Of a DNA stretch of 64,000 bases, positions 33,434 through 46,400 are shown in pieces (within the stretch, counting starts at the first letter, position 1; each line of letters opens with the position of its first letter). Below the pieces are notes generated by a model. It had not been told where the DNA came from. It did not search any database and saw nothing but the letters and a program-made list of their open reading frames with translations. The stretch is from Atriophallophorus winterbourni (lineage: Eukaryota > Platyhelminthes > Trematoda > Plagiorchiida > Microphallidae), in assembly GCA_013407085.1 (NCBI GenBank), contig JACCGJ010008235.1, positions 1 to 64,000 on the forward strand, in the 5' to 3' direction. The translations under genes and the position numbers were made by a program.

Positions 33434-35165
33434 TTGTTTAGTGCGTTCGAGGCTGCCGAAGTTCTTGCAGGTTACTTCTGCAAAGTGTTTAGCCTCAAGG
33501 AATCAGTGAATCTTACGCCGATTTCGATTGGCTTTTCCAATGAAATAATAAACGAAATATCAATAAACAATGAGTGTGTCATGCTCAGACTTCTTCGTTT
33601 GAATACCGCAAAGTCACCAGGAGCAGATGAAATCACTCCTTTTATCCTGAAACGATACGTATCCTCTTTGTGTGGTTCACTCAGCACGGTATTCCAAATT
33701 CCGCTCGAAAATAGTATCGTTTCAGTAGAATGGAAATCTGGCATTATCACACCAATCTACAAGGGCGGGAGTCGATCTGACGCTGCGAACTATAGACTGG
33801 TTACGTTGTTGCCAGTAATTTCTAAAGTGCTAGACAGTTTAGTAGCGGAAAAAATCATCCATCACCTCGAAAACAATTGATTGATTGCGACTGAACAGCA
33901 TGGTTTCAGGAAACATCACTCATGTCTATCTAACCTCTTGCTCACCTTAAACGACTGGACTGAGTGTGTTGACAATGTTTACTCCATCCACGCATGCTTT
34001 TTAGACATGTCAAAGGCTTTCGACCGCGTCAATCATAGTATTTTAATCCAGAAACTTGAATTGCACGGGATAACAGGAAAACCTCTTGCTTGGCTAGAAA
34101 ACTATTTACGCGACAGGAGTGCCCAAGTCAAAGTGGACGGCGCCTCATTGAAATCTTTTAAAATTACGAGCGAGGTTCCCCAGGGTTCGGTCTTCGGACC
34201 AATTTTGTTTTTGATCTACGCAAACGACATCACCGAACGTGTTAAATGCAAGATTATGTTATTTGCAGACGATATAAAGCTTCGGAGAAGCATACGTACA
34301 AATGACGACTGTGATATTTTGCATAAGGATCTAAACACATTGCACGATTGGTCTATGAGAAACAAACAACTCTTCAACTTCCAAAAGTGCAAGGTGTTAA
34401 ACATTAGAAAGACTGTGAATTACAACTACACTCTTGGGTCCCCCCAACTCGTCTGGACAACTGAAGAGAAGGATTTGTGTGTTTGGACCAGTTCAAGTCT
34501 GAAGACTTCACTGTAGTTCAAAGCGGCTTACAAAAAGTCTTTACAAGTATTGGCGTTATTGCAATGAATTTTCGGCAGATTCTCCAATCAGTCGGTGCCC
34601 CGTATCATGAACACCTATCTGAGATCAGCGATTGAGTACGCTGTTCAGGCTTGGTCACCAAATATTCAGAAAGACATAAATCTTCTGCAGCGTATTTACC
34701 ACCAAAACACGAAGCTTGTACCCGGACTAGCTGCCAAACCATATGAAGAACGTTGGAGGAATATCAATCTTTTCGACTTTCGCTGTCGTCGATTCTGAGG
34801 TGACCTCATACTGATGTACAATATTATGCACGTCCCGAACCATCCCTTGTCCAAACGTTTCACACGCTCGCCACCCCGAGCCTGTCGGAAACATGAACGT
34901 ACAGTGCTTATTCCCACTTCAAGACTGGACTGACGAAGATATTCGTATGCTGTGTGTGTAAGTTTCACATGGAACACCCTCCCCTCAACTGTTACACACT
35001 CTGCCAACCTAGATATATTTTAAAGCTAATTTGGACAAATACTTGAGAGACAACCCAAATCTTGATACGAATTACACTACATGAGTTTCCCTGTTCTTCG
35101 TATTTTTTATTGTATATACCTCATAACTCCATCCTATGGTTATTGTTAAGCTAAATGCTTTTTGG
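33434..35165 (+). pseudogene. CR1-like LINE ORF2: reverse transcriptase and tail
   Basis: The best-preserved LINE reverse transcriptase here. It shows RLNTAKSPGADEITPFILKR, a TGA at 33878-33880, EQHGFRKHHSCLSNLLLTL, ACFLDMSKAFDRVNH (palm A), SEVPQGSVFGPILFLIYAND and the catalytic LFADDIKL. Later parts are TEEKDLCVWTSSSLK with a stop at 34514-34516, then TYLRSAIEYAVQAWSP and KPYEERWRNINLF. Tail coding ends near 35085, and a 3' tail with CATCCTATGG follows, as at 57590. The 5' part, including the endonuclease, is missing. Confidence 0.88.
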
Positions 35166-35435
35166 ACCATTACAACTTTAAAACACTTTGACTAACGTTG
35201 AATTCGAAAACTAACATTATCAGTGTCTTTTCGTATGTAAACATTGCAGAAATCCTGTAAATGTGATTCATGCTTAGTTGGTTAAATAAAGGTGAATGTG
35301 AAACCCTTAATTTTACACATAGTTACACGATTTTTAGATCATAAATTCTGTATTCCTATGCATCTTCATCCCTCAATATACACCATGACGCTTTTTGCGA
35401 TGTGGGAATGTTTAGAATTCGAGATTATTAGAAAA
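35166..35435. other. Spacer between LINE tail and unit B
   Basis: AT-rich, no feature recognised. Confidence 0.4.
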
Positions 35436-38194
35436 TAAATTATCAAGCTTACAAAAACGCGTGAAGTGTTGTTCATAACAGTGCATCCAGTGTCTTAGAA
35501 GTCTCTTAAAAAATCTAATACTCTTCTCAACAATATACGTGGTTTGGTCCACTTTGATCTACTTAACTTATCACCATTTCCCGTCTACACAATTGAGCAA
35601 CTCGAAATTTTCATCACACGCTTCGCATATACTATTTACGCTTGAAGTATAATCGAGCATTGAAAGATTCTCTGCAAAACCAACCAATAGATTATGATAA
35701 AAAATTGTTATGATGAAATGCATTGACATCTCTGCGTGGGTGCTGTGTTTTAGTTACGCAAGCAAATAGGTATTTCTATGCGAAGTTATCGATGTTTACT
35801 ACTAATTTCACAACACAAATATTTGTTCCTCCGGTGAAAACAACGCAAACATTTTTTCAAAATATCTGAAATAGATTCTGAGTTGCTTCATATAAATTCA
35901 CTTAAATTTTCTGCTGCTGGCTTTCGTGCACATATATCGGCTGCCAAAGGGTGAGCTGATCTGATTTTCTATATGTTAAAAATTGTGAATAATTATGCAG
36001 GCTTTTTAACTTACAATCAGTCCTCTTCACATTTTACATTTTAAATAACTATTCAATTTGTCAATATTGTCTTCTGATAACAATATAATTGTCATTAAAA
36101 ATGTTCGATAGATCTCGTTAATACTCAAAAACCTGGAAATTCTCCTATTAGGATGTGATTGAAGCAAGATATTCACATGAACTCAGTAGAACAATAATTT
36201 CTCTATAATATTTCTGTCGTTTAACCTGAATAATAATCTACTGAAACTACGTACTACAAAGAGATGCCGAAAAATCTGAGCATGTATTGTATCCTGGTTA
36301 TACGGTGAATGTAGTAGCGTGTAAGTGAAATTGACAATGATTTTCATGCAATATGTCTACCACCATTAATTGTAGTCCCACACAAACATTTATACTGAGG
36401 TATACCTAAAATTCCTCTTATACGGAAATTGATGACCTGTGATAACGGTGACCTGGTGGTGTACTGAAAGACTGAACGGATTAGGACGTCTATATTGTGC
36501 TATTTCGGAACGAATATCCGAAAACGTGCGCGTAAATTCATGTAATATTTGTCTAAATGATTCAACAGATTCAGGTTGGTATGAATTACTGTAAAAATTG
36601 GTTAATGTTTCAGAATTTAACAATAATTTAATACAGATTTCGCTGTTTATTTACTGAATGATACTCGACTATACAACATTGAAAAGACGACTGATTTAGC
36701 AGATCGTGTACTCTTAATATGATGCGCAAGTCTTCAATAACAATATGCTAGCAATGTATTGTGGGAATGAATTTCCCATCACATAAAAGGCAAAACCGAT
36801 TTCTTGCATTTTGACGTCATCAGGTGGAAATAGTAAGATCAGTTTTAGTTAGCCTTTAAACAGTGATAGAATGGTGAACAAAGATATACTTGCGTGCCAT
36901 TTTTAAATACTGTTCGAACGACGAACCATAATATTTAAATAAAGAAGCACAGTATGATCAGTGTTCTAGCACTAGTGACGGTCAAAATACTAAGGTGTTA
37001 TGTTGCTCACATCGCTAGTACTAACAATCTGTCTTTTATGAATTTATTTTCAATCGACTTGATGGTACTCTAAAGCTCAGATAATGACGAAACGCATTCA
37101 TTCTAATCTACCTCATATTAACAAATCGATTTCTTGTAACATTTCGTACCAGTGTTCGGAGAATGTGACCTATTTAACTATATTCTCATGCTTTTATCAC
37201 ATAGATCAGTGTGAATCACACAGTGTGGATTCTTGTCTATTCATTTGGTTATAAGAATGTTAAAAATGGGTGACACTATTTATAGAAATCTTGCATGTAG
37301 TGCGCCAAAAAATATTTATTGCTTGTAATCAAAATCAAGTATATTGCTGCCACTTCGCTTTAGACGAGTGTTGACTATCAGATCATGGCAAATTTTCAAG
37401 TTTAAGCTCATACATCCTATAACCATTTAGCTTATATTAAACGAATTTGGCTCCCCTTTTCGAATATTCCTGCATGACGAATAAAACCAATTCTGTTGCT
37501 GCTTTTTGACCCGTTACCTTCATCAAGTTTACACTACATGTGGCTCGAAATTTCGTATGGTGACAAGTTTTCTTTCTGTAGATTATTCCGTTGTGGTAAA
37601 GAATTTACAGTATATCTGCACTAACTGTGAACCAAACCATTCTATTTCCTCGCCAAATACCTGAAATCGACAATTCAGAATTTCCAGTTAAGAGAATAAT
37701 AATTCAACTATTTTAGGGTAATTTTTTTCAAATTTTGGGAATGTATCACACTGAAATGTAAACAGATACAAGCAGATACAAGCTAACAACAATTAAAGAT
37801 GTTAATTTCTCTTGTGAAGTTGACAAGGATGAGAAGAGCAAAAATGTTTGAAACCTAGATCGCTGATCAATACTGAATGCGGGATATCAAAATCAACGAC
37901 AATTTGACTGGAATAATCCAAGAATTTTAGGAGATCAGAATAGTTCCAGTAATTTGACACTAGATTCTGGCATTGAATACAAATCAAATTTAGAGTGATC
38001 CCTTTAATTATTTACGTCTCCGGATACCTTGCTGTTATGAAATTGAAGCATTCGTAATTTTATGAAACGATCGAATTGTTTATATGCACAACCATATACA
38101 TCTCGTTACTATGCTCATTAGCTAATGTGCCAATGTCGGTATTTTACTAATTTTTTTCGAGCCCGGCAAGTAAATTAATAATGGTTCGTCAAAA

Positions 38195-39560
38195 CGGTTT
38201 AATAGTCATCGAGCGATTGGAATATGTTTCGGACCGATCGTGCATTCATAATGACAAGAAATTTGAGTGCAATCCGTTAGAGCAGTTTTTGGGTAACGTT
38301 TCACTTAGAAGCTTCGTCAGACCAAGTGTGATAGTCGGGACAGGGAACAGGACTAAGTAGTAGTCCACCCCGCACCACTGATTTGACCTTACCGCTAAAC
38401 AGGCTATTGTACGACTACACTGTTTCACGTCTAGTGGGATCAATGGTCGATTTTACTCCTAATGTGTATCCACGTCAATCCAATACAAGGAACCAGGTAA
38501 AGGTCTGTTGACACAGAGGCGCGCATGCGTAAACGTACATAATTAACAGGTTAAGATTAAGCTATTTTTGAAGAAAAACATAAATCTAATTAACTATTAG
38601 GTATACGGTGAATAACAAATATTTACATCCGCATCAGTGCCTAGCGTCATACTGTAGATATTTCTGCCTCATCCGCCAATGCGGAATCACGAATAAGGGC
38701 TTGATATTCCCTCGCATCCCGAGGCTTTCTCCTAACACTCGTTCGGTGTTTTTGTATTCAAGTATTAATTTCTCCTGAAGTCTACCCCCAAACTACGAAC
38801 AGTCCTTAAATTTGATTCTGTAGATGCTGTTCGTAACGCTAGGCGAAGGTGTGTTATCCTTGATGTGCACAGGAACCGAACGGATAGTTTTCTCTTTCTT
38901 ATAAGTTACGCTTATGACCGCTTTGTTCAAGATTCGACGTATCGTTTTAGATGTCCATTTTACATACGGTATACAAACGTTGTCTCGCAAATGTTTCATC
39001 CAATTTTCTGGCGCGTATTTTACCTTCATCAATTCGTGTTTTACAAAAACTTTTCCGGTAACCGTGGTCTATGATACTTTGGTTCGCTTCACAGTGCGCC
39101 TGTTTTCGGAATTTCTCATCGCTGCACAGGTGTTATATCTTATGGAAAATGGAACAAGCTATAGACCGGAAGACCTGTCTTGAATGAGCGGACGTTTATC
39201 GTATTACTGCATTTGTATCGATAGGTTTCCAATAATCTCCAATAATTCACCTTCAACAGCCTTAGTAATGACTTTATTCGTATCTTGCCTTAACGTAAGA
39301 AGTGCTTGTCTTTCGTGGCATTCACGGTTTGCATTGCCCTGTTCCTGGTTTTTAATGACACAAGCGATAGATTTTCTTACCACGTCTGCCTGTTGATCGA
39401 AAAGTGCATTTAAAGATTTCTCAATACAGGATTAAGATCCGAAGCATTCATAAAGCTCTTACTTAGGCAGAAATTCAAGCCATTTCCCAACAATCTTTGC
39501 GCAGCTTCCAAAAGGTGACGATTAGATGGATTTAAAAGACCAGAATACTGGTTGCTTTAT
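38195..39560 (-). pseudogene. Penelope-like element fragment (unit B)
   Basis: The GIY-YIG start is visible as SIYRIKFKDCS (minus strand, near 38810-38840), with the first Cys of the usual pair changed to Phe. Upstream on the element strand VSVTYKKEKTIRSV is shared with unit A. Near 38290-38330 the sequence reads LTKLLSETLPKN, common near Penelope ends. The RT core is missing, and the deletion here is larger than in unit A: it joins near 39235-39250. Confidence 0.65.
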
Positions 39561-40020
39561 AATAACTTATTAGATTTACCTGATGAGGATTTACAGTTAA
39601 ATATCGATATTATGCCACCTGCCGGAACCTAGCAAAAGTGGTATAGTACCAAAAATGACATAGTAGCCTATTGGCAGATTAACGAGGTTTGAATTTACAA
39701 AAAGATTGCTCTGAGCTAAATCATCTCAACAGCACGTGTTTCGCAAAAATAAAGCAGCGATTCAAACTCCATATCATCATATATACATCATATGAATCGT
39801 TTTGATTTTAAGGTATTCAACCTGAAAAAATATTATTCTGATCTCTGTGATGCACTGAGGTTCACTGCCTTAACTGTGCATATTGAATGCACAAGGAATG
39901 TAAAACAGATCAATAAAATTTTATTTATAAAAGTTCCGATGTGTGACACGAAAATGAATTTATAAAAAAACTTTCTTATTTTGTTTGTCACCAAATTGAA
40001 TGTCCCGCGAGATTTTTGAA

Positions 40021-40435
40021 AGTATTTATGTGTACTATTAATAAAGAAATGTGTGGTGAAATTAAATGTGATTCTCTGCTTACACCAACGCCAACGACAG
40101 GTTCCGTAGTGGTAGTGACTCTTTTGATATATTGTTTAACCATAAAACGTATTTACCATTGCGAGTTTTAGAGAGTAGTTAATTTCATTTGAAACTTAAA
40201 TTGAATTACTTTTGGTTTACCATAGAAAATTTATTACATACATATATAATTGACTTTCAACTGTAAATCAAAATTGTTAGATAATCAGAGATTTACCAGT
40301 CAATTTCGCTCTAAGTATGATAATTGTTAACAAAATAGTTGCTTTTTCAATTGGTGCGCTCTATTTGTGGCAAAACATGCATATTGGCTTCAGCCGTATG
40401 TAAAATAACCAAATATATTTTTTTGATTTAGAAAA
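40021..40435 (+). promoter_or_regulatory. Conserved upstream block, candidate promoter (unit B)
   Basis: Counterpart of 24473-24887 and 62308-62756. CATACATATATAAT lies near 40240. No transcription start can be read from sequence. Confidence 0.3.
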
Positions 40436-40492
40436 ATGTATTGCAACTTCCCATGTCGAATAATGTTGATTGCGATTAACACGGTTTCATCG
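40436..40492 (+). CDS. Tetraspanin exon 1
   Basis: 19 codons from the ATG, MYCNFPCRIMLIAINTVSS, with donor GTGAGT. It carries the cytoplasmic start with two Cys (possible palmitoylation) and the first half of TM1. The start is conserved in all three units. Confidence 0.9.
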
Positions 40493-43400
40493 GTGAGTAA
40501 AAGTTCTGTTTTCTGAAACCACTATCCTTTCGAATTAATTTCCAGCTATGCGAATCTCTTTAAGGCCGTTCGAAAATTCAATATCGGTTTAACTGATTCA
40601 ATGAAAATATGTTTGCACGACTAACCCTGTCAGTTTTATCCAATACATAATTTCACATATCTAGGCTCAACTATTGTGGATTACATTTTGAAAGACAGGT
40701 ATATTGATAATTTGAACTACAACGCAGCTGCCATTTTATCAAATGAAACTCGCGTTCCTTCGGCAACCGCAAGTTGACTGTAAAGACAAAGATAATGGCA
40801 TACAAAGCGTGCTTAATGAATGCTTCACTTTAAGGCACATGGCACAAGCAGAAGCTAACAGATTTACATTTAGAAAGAATCTGCCGTACCTTGAAAATAT
40901 CGTTCATGGAGAATGTAAAAAATGCGGAATTGGTTCCTAAAGCTGGACAACGGAGCATGTTAACTTTACTACTATCGTTTGTGTATAATTTCAAATTGAT
41001 TATCGGTTTCCAAAACACATTTTGAGTATGAGTTAATTAAGTCAAAATAGTGTAGTTAATCGTTTCCAAGGAAATGATAATAGTGAATTCATCACAAGTA
41101 TCATCATTCCATTCTCGAAATGTCGATTAGGATATCCAAGTCACCCGGAGCTCAATTTTCACATGCTTACGCTTTTACATTTTGTGGGGGAAACATACAA
41201 GCTTAATGTTTCTTGATACAATTACCTAAAACATTTTCAGATTGCTGCTATCGCAATTGCAATTTCCGGGGCACTGATGATCTGGGGACAAACGATAGTG
41301 TCCAACCTGCTTAACGATGCCTTGCAGCCGTTACTATCACAGTTGAAACTGACTCAAGACGCCGCAGAAGTGACGGAGTTGATTTCAAGAATCCTAACTA
41401 CCACAGGCATGTACATGTTTCAACTTTGTATGCTTTTTTAATGGTTCCACGCAAATAATTTGAAGAAAATATATGCTCAAGAAAACCTGCTGCTGAAGCT
41501 GAGAAAGAGTACGGAATGGAAATGAAATCAATTTCTGGGCTTGGTCGGGGGTTTCGGTTTAATATTCGATAGGAATCGCTCCAGTATGTGGCGGTTATAA
41601 AGTATAATCAAAGTTAGAAAGATTAATTCTGAAATTGTATCAAAATGTGTATATGTTCATACACAGTAAATGCTACGTGCCTAACAAAACTGCCATATTT
41701 GCATGGAATAGCCATTCATTCATTCATTCATTCAGTCTTCTCCGTGCCGGGTGGCACATGAGGCGAAGACAACTTCACGCCAGTGGTTCCGGTCTGTCGC
41801 TGCTTCCGTTACCGTCTGCACCGTGAATCCTTGTGCATGTAGTTCGCGTTCCAACGTTCTGCGCCAAGTTTCCTTGGGCCGTCCCCTTTTTCGTTTACCT
41901 TGCGGATGCCAGTGCATGGCTACCTTCGTATGCGAACTGGGATCCATCCTGCAGACATGACCGAACCACGGATCTGTTGTCATAGTTTCCGTAGCAATGT
42001 AGGTTTTACGGGATAGAGTTGCTAGCCCTAAGCATGAAATAACCAGCCATAATTAAAATGCTTCAACCGTGTTTCTAAACCTTCAACCTGGTTTACAATT
42101 TCCACATTGTTTTCTTTCAAGCAGATTTTGATGGTACAGTAACCGCAAATTAAGTGCAAACAGTGCAAAAACTATCGCGTTGTGTGAGATTTGCAAGCAC
42201 TAAACACTAATATGGTCATACAAACAAAAACCGTATAGCAAAATAGATTTTAGTCGATTATGTGTTTACTTACAACATACATACAACAATTATTCACCGA
42301 AAATATATTTTGAGACAATTGTGGTTAAGCGCAAATGTATAAACATAATACACATATTAGAATGCTTCCGAATCACACACCACGATAGCTTTCGCGTGTT
42401 CGCACTTGTTAGGAGTGTACAAGACTATCCAAATCCACATGATTCAACGCAATGTGGAACCACAGTTGGAAAAGAGCACTCTAGTGAACCAAGTTTAAAC
42501 ACACACAGATACATATGGGTTACATCCACTGCGTTTTATTATCTGGTCGGTATTTGCATTTTTTTCGTCCACACAAAACCCACGACTGTTTTCACACTGA
42601 TTGCTTTCATCGAGTAGCATGAGTTAGATTGTTATCCGAGTATTTTGGAAAAGTGTAGAAATGGTGAAAAAGCTGTACTTTTGAATATACCAAAAACTAT
42701 CTTGAAAACCGAAAAATAGAACCGTATATTTTAAAACATATAACAGATTATAGCAATATTCATTTGATATTTAAACCAATTCTTTGCGATATATACGATA
42801 CACAATATGGTAACTATTCGATGGAACGTACAGCATTATAAATATATTCAGCATTTTGATTGAGTTTGTTGCCAACATTAGCAACTATATGTTAAACTAA
42901 AGACAACAATATGAAGAATGCATAATCTCAGTTACATCCTTATAAAATCATATTACATGTATATTCATTTGCAATGTAAAGCCTAATCAAGCATATTCAA
43001 TATGATACCTGACAGTACGTCTACATAAACCAACCAACCCTCCTCAATAAACTCTGATCTTTTCATTAAAGCATGTGAATTAGCTTCATTACTTTGATCG
43101 TTGGAGCACAATAATTCGAAATTGGACGAGTTCAGTGTCTGGTTAAGACGGAATTACGTACAAGTTGTTTCTATACTCAATATTTCTGAAGTCTAACAAA
43201 GACAGTGTGTATAGTATATTTATCTATCGATAGATAATCGGAGCATATTATTCACGATCAAATTTCGAACTCGTCAGGTAGGGACAGTAGGACCAGGATC
43301 CGCATGCGTTTAAAACAGTGTTTTCACACATTTGATTGAACAGGTTGGTCGTACCAGCCTTATTCAACAGTGGATTAATACTGTCTGTGATTCTGGTAAA

Positions 43401-46400
43401 TTTACATAATTCAATGATGTATATTATGACACGAGATACTTGTAGATTTCAAACATGCAGAACCAAGATTTCCAATATGTAACTCAATAAATTCTCGTTA
43501 ATTATCACACGTATTGATGAAAATCATTTTGATTGCAGCACCGGTTGGTATAGCTTTGTTTACCTTCGGTACATGTGTAGCAACCCTGTCTTTCATTGGT
43601 TACCTTGGTGCGTGCAGTAATATTAAAGTGCTGCTTGGTGTGGTAAGTTTTTTTGTTCCCATCATAATTCTTTATCATCAAATTATACACAGAATTATAT
43701 TAAAATTTTCCAAATGTCGCTACTTCACAAAGTTCGACATATAGATATATTATTATTTTCACCACATCGTTTTTCATAATTCTGATGGATAAAGCGGAAA
43801 ATTAAAATTTGTTTGAAGATAATAAACGTCTCTGCTTATAACGAAATTTTACAGATGATATACGCAAATTTCCTTGAAACAAATACTTCGATAATGATAG
43901 AACGTTCTTGAAGCTCAGTAATCGCGTTTCTTTTTTGGCTATTCACAGAGGTTGCATAGTGGGTTGCGGACGTTTTCTCACCAAACGAGATTAAATCATC
44001 ACCTTAAAATGTGTGGAAGCAAAATGCACGTTTCTTGCTAGCCTGTGCTGCTTGTGGTACTATCGTTGAGATTCATGCCACGCATACAGAACAAGCAACA
44101 CCATTTTGGACTGTAGGTATCGTTGGTTAAGGCACTATGTCTTTGTATGTCATGCAACGAGGAAAACCTGTATATTGCTTGTTCTAACGGTGGCGAGGAT
44201 TGAACATTCTTTCCATTCAAATTCATACCCTTTGAGATTTCCCTGTATTGATACAAGAAACTTGTAATCGTTTCTTTCAAGGTAATTTGATGCACATGTA
44301 GTCTTGAACTCAAACTTTTCCCAGTCTGCTCGACAAATTGAATTTCACAATCCTTAACAAACGCATGCTATTAGACACACCTACGGACCAAAGAAATCTC
44401 GTTTTTACTACATGCGACAAGGGATTCGAAACAATCGTATGACATGCTCCTCCCAGAGAGGCCCGGAAATTTTGTATAAAGGTGATGAACTTCAAAGCTA
44501 TTTGACTTAGCGAAAAATTACGGTGATGATGTAAACGAGATTGGTGACGAAATGTACTGTTCGTACTATGCAAGCTCGGTGAAAACATGAACAACATATA
44601 CATGACATATCAAAGAAAAAGGATAATATTTTCATTTATAATTAAATATTTTCTGATATTTCAAATAAATCATGATTTTAGTCTAACATTTCAAGGAAAT
44701 GTCTTGAGAACATACTTCAAAAACCAAAATTAACGGTTATTTTGTGTATCAAATTCAGCTCACATTGATTACAAGTCGTCTAAATCAAGATCAACAATCG
44801 ATGATTTTAACGATAATTCTTATTTGTACAGTCGGGTAATAATCATACAAAATTTATTCAATCCATTCTCAGTATGCTGCAATCGTGGGGATAATTGGAC
44901 TGGGTGCAATTATCTGCGTGATTTACTACTTTGCAGAAAGAAAAAAGGTGAGCGGAAAAACTAAATTTTGCAATGATCAAAACTGAATCACAAATTTTAC
45001 GGAACACAATCTTTGTACTTGTCTGCCACTGATGGACAAGAATGACACAACCAAGCTGTTCATTCACATGGGCTTACACAGGTGAATGCAGCACTAAAAC
45101 TGTCAAGGAGTGTGCTCGATGTGCAAATGATGATTATTGAGCAAGAACTTGAGTAGAATTCACGTGAAAGTTTGCGGGCACATGTTTATGAACATCTTGG
45201 TCATCCCAACCATATCCGATAGTGAAATAATATTCACACTATGCTTAGAATATATTCCCATTTTCAAGTCATTCACATCTCTATCATATTTCGAGCTTGA
45301 TAAGTGACTAACGGATATTCATACAAATTGGTCCTTTTGCCGAACCCGCTTACGAAATTCGGATATTTTTTCTATGAAATAATCATAATAAAAATAGCGT
45401 TGGCACGTTATGCTATATATAAACGTGGTGTTTTATTGTTTTCTGCAATGTTTGAATGTTCAAGTTATCCTAATTTAGATTCAATGTGAAACCATATTTG
45501 ATTCGCTGCTAACGCCATAATAAAGTTATTCTGTGCCAAAATGATGGTAGCAAAATTCATTCGAATACACGGGTCACACAGTAAACTATTTTTATTATTT
45601 CGATCATGAGCAGGTGACTACATTTCTGGATGGCACGAAATCTAAACGAAATAATCTTGTGGATCGGATTATCTCTCTGTGGTGGATAGTGAGAAATTCA
45701 TTGTCAAACTTGTTATATCCAGATACAATGTTTACCCCCATGCAACAAGAGAAAGGAGACCACACTTGCATTAGAGACGTGTGTCATTATTGTGCGCTTA
45801 CTATATACAAAATGCTATTAAACACATGAATAATTTTAACTGAGTTGTGTAACAGAAAATCTTTGAAGTGTTAGTAATTAGATTTTAAAAAATAGTTTAA
45901 TCAATTTGGAGCGTCCGGTAATCGAAATGAAAAGATTAAGATGATATGAAATATAAAACTGTACAAAGCAGAACATACCAAACATCCGTTTAGTTTTGAA
46001 CCATCCGATGCGACGAATCTCTTGAAGGATGCATCGAAAATGCTGTTGTTATGGCAGTTTCGGAATTCGCCAATTATTATAATCGCAGGGCGATAATTTT
46101 ACAGGATTAAAGAGCTGAGCTATCGTAAACGCAATTCGTGAATACTTGCAGTTTAGGTTCAGATTTAACGCATTTATGTATGTTAATCCCTAAATGACGA
46201 GGCTTGATAATCGTGTGTTTTATTCATCTGACGATGACAGGTTTATCTAATCGATAACATTTAGAAATCCACTTGATTTTCCACAAATAATCGACGTTTA
46301 TTTTATAATGTTTGTCCTAAAGTTTATTTTATTTATTTTTTTATTTTTATTTTTATTTTCAATATACGTGAAAATGTAATTATAATAGTGAATACAATGA

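Noticed and set aside
39570..39600. CTGATGAG near the Penelope-like debris as another hammerhead
   Set aside because: No GAAA box or pairing stem follows at the required distance.
42321..42617. 98-codon open frame in intron 2
   Set aside because: Overlaps decayed hammerhead-repeat sequence and has no recognisable domain.
43514..43744. 76-codon frame taken as an independent membrane protein
   Set aside because: It is tetraspanin exon 3 with read-through into introns on both sides.
44038..44603. Two adjoining minus-strand open frames in intron 3
   Set aside because: No domain or TE motif found, and composition gives no support for coding.
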